A stretch of DNA of 64,000 bases from Pedobacter ginsenosidimutans (GCF_001442625.1 NZ_LMZQ01000004.1:124001-188000); one strand, 5' to 3'; counted from the first letter of the stretch, positions 53,011 through 62,825 are shown. Program-made: numbers and translations. The notes: generated by a model not told the origin, from the sequence alone.

Positions 53011-53088
53011 AAGGTTTAGGATTTGAGGCTTAAGGCTTAAAGTTTATGCTATGCAGCCATAAACCTTAAACCCTTTACCTTCAGCCTT
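53011..53088. repeat. Heptad repeat tracts 4, arranged as a hairpin
   Basis: About five TTAAGGC-type units (53011-53045), a short loop CTATGCAG, then CTTAAAC-type units (53060-53088). The two halves are complementary, so the spacer between argG and argC can fold into a long imperfect hairpin. Confidence 0.7.
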
Positions 53089-53093
53089 TGAAG

Positions 53094-54281
53094 CTATGCT
53101 TCGTTATTTACTTTATGCCAGATCATTACCTGGTTACCAAATATTTTAGAGAAGCCTTTAACATCTTCTCCACTCCATGCGTTATTCATTTCGCCATAGC
53201 TACCAAATTTATTGCTCATTAAATCGTGGTTAGATTCAATACCAATGATCTGGAAACGGTATGGCAACAACTCTACAAATACTTTACCGCTCACAAATTT
53301 TTGTGTATCAGTTAAAAAAGCCTCAATATTCCGCATAATCGGATCGTGGAACTGACCTTCGTGCAACCAGTTACCATAGAAAGAGGATAGTTGTTCTTTC
53401 CAGCTTAACTGCCATTTGGTTAAGGTGTGTTTTTCTAAAGTATGGTGTGCTTTGATAATGATAATGGGGCCAGCAGCCTCAAAACCTACGCGACCTTTAA
53501 TCCCAATAATGGTATCACCAACGTGGATATCTCTACCGATGCCAAAAGGCTGAGCAATTGCCTGTAATTTCTGGATTGCCCTAACAGGTGCTAATTTTTC
53601 ACCATCAATAGCAATCAGTTCGCCTTTTTCGAAGGTTAATTCTACCCTGCGCGATTCTGTTTCAGAAACCTGGGTTGGCCAGGCGCTTTCTGGTAAGGTT
53701 TCGTGAGAAGTTAAAGTTTCCTTTCCTCCTACCGAAGTTCCCCATAAACCTTTGTTGATCGAATATCTTGCTTTTTCTGCACTATATTCTACACCATGTT
53801 GTGCTAAATATTCTATTTCCGCCTCGCGGGATAATTTTAAATCTCTAATTGGAGTAATGATTTCAACCCCTGGGATAAGGATATTGAAGATCATATCGAA
53901 ACGTACCTGATCGTTACCTGCACCGGTACTACCATGAGCTACATAATCTGCACCAATTTTTTTCACGTAGTTGGCAATAGCTGTTGCCTGACTAACACGC
54001 TCTGCACTTACCGATAATGGATAAGTAGCATTTTTTAATACGTTACCAAAAACCAGGTACTTAATGCACCCTTCATAATAACTTTCAGTTTCATCTACAA
54101 CAGCATGCGATTTTACGCCTAAAGCATATGCTCTTTTCTCAATTTCCTGTAACTCTTCATCAGAAAAACCACCAGTATTTACAATTACCGAGTGAACTTC
54201 TAATCCACGGTCTTGTGCCAGGTAAATACAACAAAATGAGGTATCTAAGCCTCCGCTAAATGCTAAAACAACTTTTTTCAT
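53094..54281 (-). CDS. argG: Argininosuccinate synthase
   Basis: Joins citrulline and aspartate with ATP hydrolysis, 395 aa. Signatures: VLAFSGGLDTSFCCIYL (PP-loop), YVAHGSTGAGNDQVRFD and the later SINKGLWGTSVGG. Starts one base after the GNAT gene, so the two are translationally linked. Confidence 0.95.
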   Translation of the reverse strand: MKKVVLAFSGGLDTSFCCIYLAQDRGLEVHSVIVNTGGFSDEELQEIEKRAYALGVKSHAVVDETESYYEGCIKYLVFGNVLKNATYPLSVSAERVSQATAIANYVKKIGADYVAHGSTGAGNDQVRFDMIFNILIPGVEIITPIRDLKLSREAEIEYLAQHGVEYSAEKARYSINKGLWGTSVGGKETLTSHETLPESAWPTQVSETESRRVELTFEKGELIAIDGEKLAPVRAIQKLQAIAQPFGIGRDIHVGDTIIGIKGRVGFEAAGPIIIIKAHHTLEKHTLTKWQLSWKEQLSSFYGNWLHEGQFHDPIMRNIEAFLTDTQKFVSGKVFVELLPYRFQIIGIESNHDLMSNKFGSYGEMNNAWSGEDVKGFSKIFGNQVMIWHKVNNEA

Positions 54282-54282
54282 G

Positions 54283-54981
54283 CTATTTAAATAAAAAGGT
54301 AAATAAAAATAAAAGGGCTTTTAAGCCGTTTTTTGGCTTAGGTTTAACAACTAAACGCTGTTTAATGCGCATAAAGCGCTCGTATAATTTGGGTTTCTTT
54401 TGCAGTTCTTCGGCAAATTGCTTGGCTACCTCATGTTTCTTCTCAGCCGGATCGTAAAGCATAGCCGTACACATACAGTTTTTGCGTTCCTTCATTTTTA
54501 AAATTTCGAAGTTTACGCAGCTTTGGCAGCCTTTCCAAAACTCTTCATCCTGGGTAAGTTCGCTGTAGGTTACGGGCTCGTAGCCTAAATCTGAATTGAT
54601 TTTCATTACGGCCAAACCTGTTGTTAAACCAAATATTTTGGCCTTTGGGTACAACTTTCTCGACAAACCGAAAATTTCATTTTTAATGGCTTTTGCTAAT
54701 CCCGCTTTGCGGTACTTAGGACTTACCACTAAACCACTATTGGCCACAAACTGTCCGTGGCTCCAGGTTTCTATATAGCAAAATCCTGCCCAAGAGCCAT
54801 CTTTATGGAAAGCAATAACTGATTTGCCTTCTTGCATTTTATTAGAAATATATTCCGGCGAACGCTTAGCAATCCCTGTTCCACGAGCTTTTGCCGATTC
54901 TGCCATTTCGGTTACTATTTCTTCTGCAAATACACGATGTTCAGGAAGTGCAACCTGCACTATAAATTCGTTAATATCCAT
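54283..54981 (-). CDS. GNAT acyltransferase, probable N-acylglutamate synthase, with Cys cluster
   Basis: First gene of the arginine operon, 232 aa. The acetyl-CoA-binding motif of GNAT enzymes is seen in LVVSPKYRKAGLAKAIKNEI (84-103). It is expected to make the N-acylglutamate that starts the pathway, since no other acyltransferase is present. A Cys cluster, CQSC (152-155) and CMC (169-171), could bind a metal and is unusual for the fold. The C-terminal tail is basic. Naming as an arginine enzyme rests mainly on its position. Confidence 0.75.
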   Translation of the reverse strand: MDINEFIVQVALPEHRVFAEEIVTEMAESAKARGTGIAKRSPEYISNKMQEGKSVIAFHKDGSWAGFCYIETWSHGQFVANSGLVVSPKYRKAGLAKAIKNEIFGLSRKLYPKAKIFGLTTGLAVMKINSDLGYEPVTYSELTQDEEFWKGCQSCVNFEILKMKERKNCMCTAMLYDPAEKKHEVAKQFAEELQKKPKLYERFMRIKQRLVVKPKPKNGLKALLFLFTFLFK

Positions 54982-55561
54982 TCGTTTTCTAACGAAAAAT
55001 TATAAGTATTCTTGTTAATTGGGTTTTTAGAGAGGATCAATTCCTCGTTACGTTTAGTGTAGGTACTAAATACGTGGAGTGAAATTTTGCCGGCTTGTGG
55101 GATAATAAAACACGGGCTGAAAATGATTAATAAACACACCTTTTCCAGACACATTTTGTGCTGTGGAAACAGAAAGTTTATGTAAAATTTGTTTAATCAT
55201 TTCTTGCGTATTAAAACGGCTTTAACTCTATTGAGGTGCAAAGGTTTAAATAAAAATCGAGTTACACAATAATATCATCATTTTTTTATGTTAAGCTTTC
55301 AATTTTATTGAACTAATCTGACTTAAACAAGTATTGAGGCCACTTATAAATTTAAAAAAAATCGGGTATCGTACATTTCAGTTATAGGTTCTACTGCCAA
55401 TTTTAACATTGTTAAAAGAATGCGACAAACTTTAACATCTGCTTAACATCATTTAACATCCAGCAATACGGTTTAAACTCAATATTTGTATGTCTGTAGC
55501 GAATGCGATCTGGCTATCGTTTTATGGATACTCCTTAAATATTAAATCAAATTTTAACTGT
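54982..55561. other. Long leader of the arginine operon and divergent spacer
   Basis: A near-consensus box CAAAGGTTT (55239-55247 on the plus strand, AAACCTTTG on the minus strand) could start the arginine transcript about 250 nt before its first gene. A 44-codon frame (55066-55200, minus) lies in that leader. The remaining DNA is AT-rich with scattered TTTAACAT copies near 55440-55460. I saw no clear ArgR site. Confidence 0.4.
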
Positions 55562-56263
55562 ATGAAGAATTTTACTCCCTTTCATTTCAAATCGATCCCT
55601 TTATTTGTTCTAATTGCTTTTACAGCACTCACTTCATGTAAAAAAACCGAAACTGCCGATCCTAACATATCTTATTTAAGGGTAATCAATGCATCACCTT
55701 CTTTGGCTACCTACAATGCTTACTTTAATGGCAGCATGGTTAATTCAGCAGCTTTACCATTTGGAGGCTCTGCTGCTTATCTTTCTTATACCGCAGGCGC
55801 TTACAGTTTAAAATTTACAACGGCCAGTAGCGCAGAGAGTTTGTTAACCAAAACCATTACTTTAAATGCAAGCACCTATTACTCTTCTTATTTAGTTAAT
55901 AAACCGGCTGCATTAGATGTTTATACCATTAGTGATGATCTTTCTATTCCATCAACTGATAAAGCCTACATCCGCTTTATCAATTTATCGCCTGATGCAC
56001 CTGCTTTAGACCTGGCAAAAACGAGCGCAACTACCACGCTGGCTACCAATAAAACCTATAAAAGTGCAAGTGGTTTTATTGCTGTAGATGCAGGAACTTA
56101 TACATTGGATGCAAAAGAAACTTCATCAGGAACAGTTAAAGCTACTTCCGCCAGCACCAGTTTTACAGCGGGTTATCATTATGACATTATTTGTGGTGGT
56201 TTGGTGAGCCCTGCAAATGAAACCGAACGCCCTTTAAGTTTACAGGTTATATTGATCAAATAA
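55562..56263 (+). CDS. DUF4397-domain lipoprotein
   Basis: Lipoprotein of 233 aa: lipobox TALTSC followed by KKTE, then immunoglobulin-like strands such as YLRVINASPSLATYNAYFNGS and YIRFINLSPDAPALDLA typical of DUF4397. Ser/Thr/Ala-rich. ATG at 55562 gives the correct signal peptide; the frame reaches back to 55490. Function unknown, surface-exposed. Followed by the terminator at 56291. Confidence 0.88.
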   Translation: MKNFTPFHFKSIPLFVLIAFTALTSCKKTETADPNISYLRVINASPSLATYNAYFNGSMVNSAALPFGGSAAYLSYTAGAYSLKFTTASSAESLLTKTITLNASTYYSSYLVNKPAALDVYTISDDLSIPSTDKAYIRFINLSPDAPALDLAKTSATTTLATNKTYKSASGFIAVDAGTYTLDAKETSSGTVKATSASTSFTAGYHYDIICGGLVSPANETERPLSLQVILIK

Positions 56264-56290
56264 AAAGAGGCTTTTGTGTTTACCCCTCAT

Positions 56291-56328
56291 AAAAAACGGC
56301 AATTTTCGATATGAAAATTGCCGTTTTT
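56291..56328 (+). terminator. Terminator after the DUF4397 gene
   Basis: AAAACGGCAATTTTC, loop GATAT, then the complement and TTTTT. Strong stem with A- and T-tails on both sides, so possibly bidirectional. Confidence 0.85.
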
Positions 56329-56381
56329 GGCTTGTATTAAAAATGAAGGTATCTTCTTGTTAGGAAAGATGGTATTCTTCT

Positions 56382-57365
56382 CTATTTTTTGATTACATCA
56401 GGGAATTTTACCTGAATTACATAAGTGCCTTCGAGCTTCAATTGCCACGACCATCTTGGATTTACAGAAAAACCTGGTGATGCCGGGAAGCCATCTATTG
56501 ACTTTATAAAGGTACTCGGTATTCTGTAATACATTAAGAAACCCCAATCGGTAGTTGGTGTAACATATTTTGTTAAAGGAAACGGTGCTACCTCAAAATC
56601 ACAGATCATAGCGGTATCAGTTTGAATAACCGGGTTAAATTTAGCATAGTTTTCAAAAATCGGCCTATCTCCCCTTGCTATAATTTCTCCTGCTTTAGGA
56701 TTAAAAACTTTACCATTTTTATCAACCATCTTTAAAATGGCCCTAGCACCATTGTTAGATATTTTGGTACAGGTAATGATTGGGTTTTTCATCGGCGTTG
56801 CGACACCCGTAACATCATTAAAGCCGTTAGCAACATTATCTGTGATAACGAATAAATCTTCAATTTCTGGATCTACAACATTGATCGTAGCCAGTTTCGG
56901 AAAAACCTTGACACCCGTAGCATTGGTCATCTCTACATCAAAAACGTATCTACCCAAGGGTAAATTAGCCGATGCTTTGTTAAAGGTAAGCTGACCGCTA
57001 TTCTCATTAAAATACATGGGTAATCTCTTCACCAATTCTCTTTTTTTATCCAGTTGCTCACGTGTAACATCTGTTTCCGGATCAAAATTCATTCCTGTTT
57101 TAAACACTAAAATTTCGTATTCTTTTGAAAATTCTGCCGGTGCCGGAGAACCGTCTTCTTTTCGCAAGTTTAACATTTTAAATGTATAAGGTGGGGTAGA
57201 TCCATCGGCATTAATCCTGTCAGACTGAGCTAATATCAATCCTCTTTTGGCAAAGATATCATTGTCTTTATATCGGATTGCATCGCTTTGGAAACCTTTC
57301 TCAATTTTTGTGCAGGCATATATGCTCAACAAAAACAATAGGCCTAAAATATATTTAACTTTCAT
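56382..57365 (-). CDS. Lipoprotein of a SusCD locus (DUF5007-like)
   Basis: Lipoprotein of 327 aa: hydrophobic start and lipobox IYACTK. The mature part is predicted beta-rich, with a central domain resembling cadherin or Ig-like strands (ATINVVDPEIEDLFVITDN). I believe it belongs to the DUF5007 group of Pedobacter-type accessory proteins but cannot confirm this. It closes the SusCD operon (19 bp after the fasciclin gene). Confidence 0.65.
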   Translation of the reverse strand: MKVKYILGLLFLLSIYACTKIEKGFQSDAIRYKDNDIFAKRGLILAQSDRINADGSTPPYTFKMLNLRKEDGSPAPAEFSKEYEILVFKTGMNFDPETDVTREQLDKKRELVKRLPMYFNENSGQLTFNKASANLPLGRYVFDVEMTNATGVKVFPKLATINVVDPEIEDLFVITDNVANGFNDVTGVATPMKNPIITCTKISNNGARAILKMVDKNGKVFNPKAGEIIARGDRPIFENYAKFNPVIQTDTAMICDFEVAPFPLTKYVTPTTDWGFLMYYRIPSTFIKSIDGFPASPGFSVNPRWSWQLKLEGTYVIQVKFPDVIKK

Positions 57366-57383
57366 ATTTGATAAAGTTTATGG

Positions 57384-58070
57384 TTAATTCCCTAAGGGTT
57401 GTGCATTAAAGAACAAACGATGATTTCCGCTTAAAACATGAACAATTCCTGTTTTGGTTATAATGCCAGAAGTTTGGACGTCTACAGCCTTATCTTTTTG
57501 ATCTTCGGGTATAGCATTCAAATCGGGCTCTTTATCATCACGCGTGCCAATCACTTTGGTATAGGTAACATAATCTACGTAATTTATATACTGACCATAC
57601 TCGTAAGAACGCCTAAACTTTATCAGGTATTGAACGTTTGGAATTACACCTAATAAACTATTGTATAATTTACCCCCAAGCGTAATCTGATCCCGGTTCA
57701 TTTTTCCTGCAAACAGATAGGTTTTTAAAGAATCGCTCAGCTCCTGTGATGGAATATCTTTTATTCCGAAGTTAAAATTTTCATTTCCTGTTTCAATAGC
57801 CTTTTGGTTTTTCTTTGCGCTTACATAATCGGCAACGCTATAATTGGTGGAAGCAAAGAAGGTAACATCTCCATTTACGATATCTTTTAAGCCCGCTTTA
57901 TCAATCACTTTAACCAACGAATCAAAATTCCGGTTAGACTTTAAATAGTCGTAGGTGGTCATATCCACATAGGCGTTACTAGGCCCCCCATCGCGCTTAT
58001 AGTCGTCTTTTTTACATGCCGATAAGGCAACTATGACTATAGCTATATATATTAAAATATTATTTTTCAT
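57384..58070 (-). CDS. Fasciclin-domain lipoprotein
   Basis: Lipoprotein of 228 aa with lipobox ALSACKK. The fasciclin-like segment is SLVKVIDKAGLKDIVNGDVTFFASTNYSVADYV, though it continues into an atypical C-terminal half (VQTSGIITKTGIVHVLSGNH). Fasciclin proteins bind partners at the cell surface. In the SusCD operon it is probably an accessory surface protein, 26 bp after the SusD gene. Confidence 0.82.
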   Translation of the reverse strand: MKNNILIYIAIVIVALSACKKDDYKRDGGPSNAYVDMTTYDYLKSNRNFDSLVKVIDKAGLKDIVNGDVTFFASTNYSVADYVSAKKNQKAIETGNENFNFGIKDIPSQELSDSLKTYLFAGKMNRDQITLGGKLYNSLLGVIPNVQYLIKFRRSYEYGQYINYVDYVTYTKVIGTRDDKEPDLNAIPEDQKDKAVDVQTSGIITKTGIVHVLSGNHRLFFNAQPLGN

Positions 58071-58096
58071 GATTTTTAATCTAAAGATTAATTTAT

Positions 58097-59614
58097 TTAC
58101 ACTTTACCCAACCAATAAGTAGTTTGTTTCAGATATGGATTATTCCTAAATAAAGCAGGATCTAAAGGCCAATAAAAGCCTTCTTTTCTAAATCTTGCTT
58201 CAGGAAGCCAGTCTACAATAAAACCATATCTTCGGGTCCGCAGCAAATCATAAAACAAATGTCCTTCCAAAAACATTTCCCTTCCACGTTCTATAATATA
58301 TTCATCCATTACTTCATCTACCGACAAGCCATTGTCCACCAGTACCGGATCAGGGTCATTCCTTCTTCTAAATGCATTGATAATGGTGGTAGCTGTAGCA
58401 GCGTCTCCTTTATAGAGTGCGATTTCGGCCTTCAATAGTACCATATCGGCCAATCTAAAGATAATGATGTTATTGCTTAGATAAGGGTTTAACTTTTGCC
58501 CCGGATTCCGGTAAGTTACATTGCTGTATTTAATGCACATGGGTTTTTCTGGCAGCGTAAAATCAAAACCTTTTTTATACCGGATATCTGTATCCGTATA
58601 AAAATGATCATTTATATATCTTGGTACAACATAAAGCCGTGGGTTGTTGCCATTTCCATTAATATAGCTTCCGTTTAAAAACTGTGCACCTATTGAACTA
58701 GCTGAGCCCTCAAGCGTATTTTCGCTAATGTTAATTTCAAAAATACCTTCCGAAGAACGGCCTATAAAAGTATTTTTATAATTGGCAGTATCGGTTAAGG
58801 TATAACCTCCGCGGCTGATTAAAGTATTAATGGTTGTATCGGCACTATTTACATCAACCAAATTTGGTGCATCGGTTGTTACATCGGCCATAGTTGCCCG
58901 CCACAAATACAAATGGGCTAAAAGTGCATAAGCAGATCCTTTATTGGCGGTTACTTTTGCATCGCCGCTACTGGCGTAGGTCCAACCCAATAAATTAATA
59001 GCTTTATGGCAGTCATCCTCTATCAGTTTCATTACCTCTGCTCTTGGTTTTCTAGGCAACTGAGGTGCATTAAGCGGATCTTCGTATGCTTCGGTAACTA
59101 TTGGCACATCGCCCCATACCCTCACCATCATAAAATAACTCAAGGCTCTTAAAAAATAAGCCTGACCTAAAATGTTGTTTCTAAATTCAGTAGCATCATC
59201 TTCTTCGGATAATTGTGCATCTGTCATTCCAGCTGCCTTTTGCAATATGAGGTTAGACATGGCTATGCTTTTGTAATAAAGCGTATAATTAGCCAATGTA
59301 TTTAGGTTATATTGAAAAGTAAAGTCGCCGTTTTGTATACCTTCAAGCCCGTCTCCATTATATTGTATGGTAAAGTAATTTTTAGCAATGGCATCGCCAT
59401 ACATGTAGTATCTGTTATTTTTATTGGTAATGGCATTGCGCAACAAGGCGTAATTACCAGCCATGGCGCTCCTTGCATCTTTGGAGTTCTTCCAAAAAGT
59501 TTGCTCATATGGTGCATCTTTAGGCTCTTCGTAAAGTAGCTTTTTACACGCACTGGTACTTAATATAATGATTATAGTGCTTAATATGCCGAGTTTTGTA
59601 ATTATATTTTTCAT
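58097..59614 (-). CDS. RagB/SusD family nutrient-binding lipoprotein
   Basis: Lipoprotein of 505 aa that caps the SusC channel and binds its substrate. Lipobox STSACKKLL; the TPR part holds YFLRALSYFMMVRVWGDVPIV and the C-terminus IIERGREMFLEGHLFYDLLRTRRYG, both typical of SusD. Substrate not known. It lies 10 bp after the SusC gene. Confidence 0.93.
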   Translation of the reverse strand: MKNIITKLGILSTIIIILSTSACKKLLYEEPKDAPYEQTFWKNSKDARSAMAGNYALLRNAITNKNNRYYMYGDAIAKNYFTIQYNGDGLEGIQNGDFTFQYNLNTLANYTLYYKSIAMSNLILQKAAGMTDAQLSEEDDATEFRNNILGQAYFLRALSYFMMVRVWGDVPIVTEAYEDPLNAPQLPRKPRAEVMKLIEDDCHKAINLLGWTYASSGDAKVTANKGSAYALLAHLYLWRATMADVTTDAPNLVDVNSADTTINTLISRGGYTLTDTANYKNTFIGRSSEGIFEINISENTLEGSASSIGAQFLNGSYINGNGNNPRLYVVPRYINDHFYTDTDIRYKKGFDFTLPEKPMCIKYSNVTYRNPGQKLNPYLSNNIIIFRLADMVLLKAEIALYKGDAATATTIINAFRRRNDPDPVLVDNGLSVDEVMDEYIIERGREMFLEGHLFYDLLRTRRYGFIVDWLPEARFRKEGFYWPLDPALFRNNPYLKQTTYWLGKV

Positions 59615-59624
59615 CTTAATGGTA

Positions 59625-62600
59625 TTAAAATTGAACTTGAAGACCTAAAGTATATTTTTTCGGAATCGGGTATCCGGTTCCGATATACTCACCATATCCG
59701 TTTACAGCCTCTGCATCTGGCAATTTTTTAGATTGTTGGAACATGTGCACATTATCTATCATAGCAAACACTTTAAATTGACTTAACCCCCACTTACTCA
59801 AAGTTTTTGCACCTAAATCGTAGCCTAGTGTAATATTTTTTATCCTCAAATAGCCACCTTTTTCTAAGAAAAACGTTTGTGCACCAGTATAATAATACCG
59901 ATAAGTCCCCAAATCGTATTTGGCATATTCGGCATTATCGCCTGGGTTTCTCCAGATGTTTAATTTATCCAAATCTGGCGTAGAGAAACTGGCAAATTGG
60001 TATAGCGCATTTCCATCTTGAGAATTTGCAAAACGATCTGAATCAAATAAGTTAAGTACATCTCTTTTAAGGGTAAATGTTGCAAAAACACTCAACGAAA
60101 AATTTTTGTAGCTAAAATTATTGGTCCAACCACCTGTAAAACGAGGATTAGGATCGCCGATTGGCTGTTTATCAGGATTAATGCCATCATTAAAAATATC
60201 TACAAAATAATCGCCATCTAAATCGGCCAGATAAAAATCTCCTTCGTTGAAAGTACCGTTGCTATTTCGGTAACGTTCGCCCGTAAATGGATTTTGTGGA
60301 ATATTTCCGCTTCTGGAAAATACGCCTTTGGTTTGGTAAAGGTAAAATGCATTAAGTGGACTACCCACTGATAAAATATGCGTTTTATCAAATCGATCAC
60401 CCCTCAAAATGATATCTCTACCACCATTAGGCAAGCTCATAATCTGGTTTTTGTTATAAGAAATATTAAACGAGGTATACCACCTAAATGGCTTACTGAT
60501 AAGATTGCCATTAAAAGTAAATTCCATACCTGAGTTACGTACCGAAAAGGCATTGGTAAAAGCCACATCGTAACCCGAGGTAACCGGCAAATCAACGTTA
60601 AACAGTTTATCCTTAACCTCTTTATTATAAACATCGAATGAAATTGCGTATTTTCCATTTTGAATTTCCAAATCCGTACCAATATTCCATTGGGTAGATT
60701 TTTCCCAGCTTAAATTCTTTTGCGCTACACCATTATAAAAATTTGGCGTGATAACCGTAACGCCATTGTAAGAGGAGGCACCACCGTAGCCCGAAACATC
60801 GCGATCATTTCCCTCAAAAACACCATTATTAACCAGGTATTTATTGTATTGTACGTATGCGTTATTTAGGTTTTCATTACCAGTAACACCATAACTACCC
60901 CTAATTTTAACCAGGGTAAATGGATTATTGGTGATGTTTTTCATAAAATTTTCTTCCGATAAGATCCAACCAACAGACACTGACGGGAACACGCCGTACT
61001 TGTTGTTTTCACCAAAACCGGATGAACCATCAGTCCTTATCGAACCAGATAATAAATATTTATCAGCATAGTCATAACTAAAACGGCTGTAATACGCAAT
61101 CAGTCCATGTCCACGATATTGCGATGACGCCCTAATATTAGCCTGCTGAAAGCCAGTTACCACTGTTATATTATCGTTAGCACCACCAAAGCCTGAGGCA
61201 AATGTGTTTTCATACTGATTGTATTCTATATCCTGCCCTACTAATACGTTAAACGAATGCTTATCGAGCGAACCGTTATAATTTAAATAATTAGAAGCTC
61301 TTAAACCTATTCCGCTTGAAGAAAAACTGGTAGCACTATTACCTAAGCCATTGTTTAACAAACTATTAAAACTACCATCTCTTCGCTGATTATCTGCTGT
61401 GTATGATGACTGGGAGTTTAGTGTAAAATGTTTATTAAACTCATAACTTAAATTTAGGTTGATGCCAAACTGGTTACTGATATTCCTATCTGTGTTTTCG
61501 CTGTTCGGGCTTACAAAAAAATCGAGTTTTTCCGGTGAGAGATTGAGTAATGAAGAAGGTAAATTCCCCGCACCCAACCTGGTTGGATTTAAAGGATTGT
61601 TGGGATCTTCACCGCCCCTTCCCCTATCGGTTCTGGAATAATAAAATTGCGGATTGATCGTCAATTTTTTATTGAGTGCTTTTGTTGATAAGTTGATTCT
61701 GGAACTGTATCGTTTAACGCCGGTACCCTTTACAACCCCCTGCTCATTGTAATATCCACCGCTAAAACGGTAGGTCATTCCGTTATCAGTACCACCCGTT
61801 AAACTGATGTTGTTATCGTTTATTTTAGCGACATGATAGAATAAGTCCTGCCAGTCTGTATTTCCATTAAACACTGGGTTCAAACTATCGGTAAGCAGGT
61901 AAGGAAGCTGTCTTTTCTGGTCGTAAGAGAGTTGTCTTTGTAAAACTTCCATTTTTTGTCTGCGTTCTGTAGTACCAATAGTGGCTTCGCGTAAATCTGG
62001 TCGCTGCGAAATACCTACATAACTACTTAGGTTAATCTTTGTATCGCCGCTTACTCCCTTTTTTGTTGTAATTAAAATTACACCATTGGCTGCTCTCGAA
62101 CCATAAATGGCCGCGGCAGATGCATCTTTTAATACATCGATTGATTCGATATCGTTCGGATTAATACCAGCCAGATAATTGGTACCAGTACCTGTTCCAG
62201 GCGGAACAAAATCATCAGAAGCTTGGGGTACCCCGTCTACCACATATAGTGGTGACCTTACGGTATTAATCTGATCGTAACTGGTGCTACCTGTTGAGTT
62301 ACCCCTTACAGAAACGGTTGGTGCTACACCAGGTTGGCCACTAAAATTTTGAACATTTATACCGGCAAGCCTACCCTGCAATAGTTGATCGAAGCTCGCA
62401 GCCGGTAAATTTGCCAGCTCTTTGCCTGAAATACTGGAAATAGAAGCCGTAGATTTTTTCCTGGTTATTTTCTGATAACCAATAAGTACCACCTCATCCA
62501 GCGTCTTATTGTCATCCTGGAGAGAAAAGTTTATGATGCCGCTTGCCGTAATTGTTTTTTCAACGGTAACGAAACCAACTATCCTGGCAACCAGGACAGC

Positions 62601-62825
62601 TTTATCGCTCTGTACAGCGATTACAAACTTGCCTTCGCTGTTAGTAGAAGTACCGTTTTTTGTCCCCTTTTCCAATATAGATACCCCAGGGATGGGTTTG
62701 TCATTTTGATCTAAAACGGTACCTTTTATTGTTTTCTGCGCAAAAGCGAGCCAGGGAATGAGTAAATAAAAGAATGTTGCCGTCAAAAATTTCACATACG
62801 GATGCCTTGTAGAAGTTTTTTCCAT
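59625..62825 (-). CDS. SusC/RagA family TonB-linked outer membrane protein
   Basis: 22-stranded outer-membrane channel of 1066 aa. Signal sequence to about residue 29, a carboxypeptidase-like domain (KGTVLDQNDKPIPGVSILEKGTKNGTSTNSEGKF), TonB plug with NVQNFSGQPGVAPTVSVRGN and SIDVLKDASAAAIYGSRAANGVILITTKKG, then the barrel ending in YTLGLQVQF. It takes up a glycan, peptide or other large solute with its SusD partner. No glycoside hydrolase is in the operon, so the substrate may not be a carbohydrate. Confidence 0.95.
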   Translation of the reverse strand: MEKTSTRHPYVKFLTATFFYLLIPWLAFAQKTIKGTVLDQNDKPIPGVSILEKGTKNGTSTNSEGKFVIAVQSDKAVLVARIVGFVTVEKTITASGIINFSLQDDNKTLDEVVLIGYQKITRKKSTASISSISGKELANLPAASFDQLLQGRLAGINVQNFSGQPGVAPTVSVRGNSTGSTSYDQINTVRSPLYVVDGVPQASDDFVPPGTGTGTNYLAGINPNDIESIDVLKDASAAAIYGSRAANGVILITTKKGVSGDTKINLSSYVGISQRPDLREATIGTTERRQKMEVLQRQLSYDQKRQLPYLLTDSLNPVFNGNTDWQDLFYHVAKINDNNISLTGGTDNGMTYRFSGGYYNEQGVVKGTGVKRYSSRINLSTKALNKKLTINPQFYYSRTDRGRGGEDPNNPLNPTRLGAGNLPSSLLNLSPEKLDFFVSPNSENTDRNISNQFGINLNLSYEFNKHFTLNSQSSYTADNQRRDGSFNSLLNNGLGNSATSFSSSGIGLRASNYLNYNGSLDKHSFNVLVGQDIEYNQYENTFASGFGGANDNITVVTGFQQANIRASSQYRGHGLIAYYSRFSYDYADKYLLSGSIRTDGSSGFGENNKYGVFPSVSVGWILSEENFMKNITNNPFTLVKIRGSYGVTGNENLNNAYVQYNKYLVNNGVFEGNDRDVSGYGGASSYNGVTVITPNFYNGVAQKNLSWEKSTQWNIGTDLEIQNGKYAISFDVYNKEVKDKLFNVDLPVTSGYDVAFTNAFSVRNSGMEFTFNGNLISKPFRWYTSFNISYNKNQIMSLPNGGRDIILRGDRFDKTHILSVGSPLNAFYLYQTKGVFSRSGNIPQNPFTGERYRNSNGTFNEGDFYLADLDGDYFVDIFNDGINPDKQPIGDPNPRFTGGWTNNFSYKNFSLSVFATFTLKRDVLNLFDSDRFANSQDGNALYQFASFSTPDLDKLNIWRNPGDNAEYAKYDLGTYRYYYTGAQTFFLEKGGYLRIKNITLGYDLGAKTLSKWGLSQFKVFAMIDNVHMFQQSKKLPDAEAVNGYGEYIGTGYPIPKKYTLGLQVQF

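Noticed and set aside
50342..53088. CRISPR array in the arginine spacers
   Set aside because: The units are 7 bp without spacers, and no cas genes are present.
54960..55154. 64-aa frame overlapping the start of the GNAT gene
   Set aside because: It overlaps the better supported GNAT start, has no family resemblance and unusual composition.
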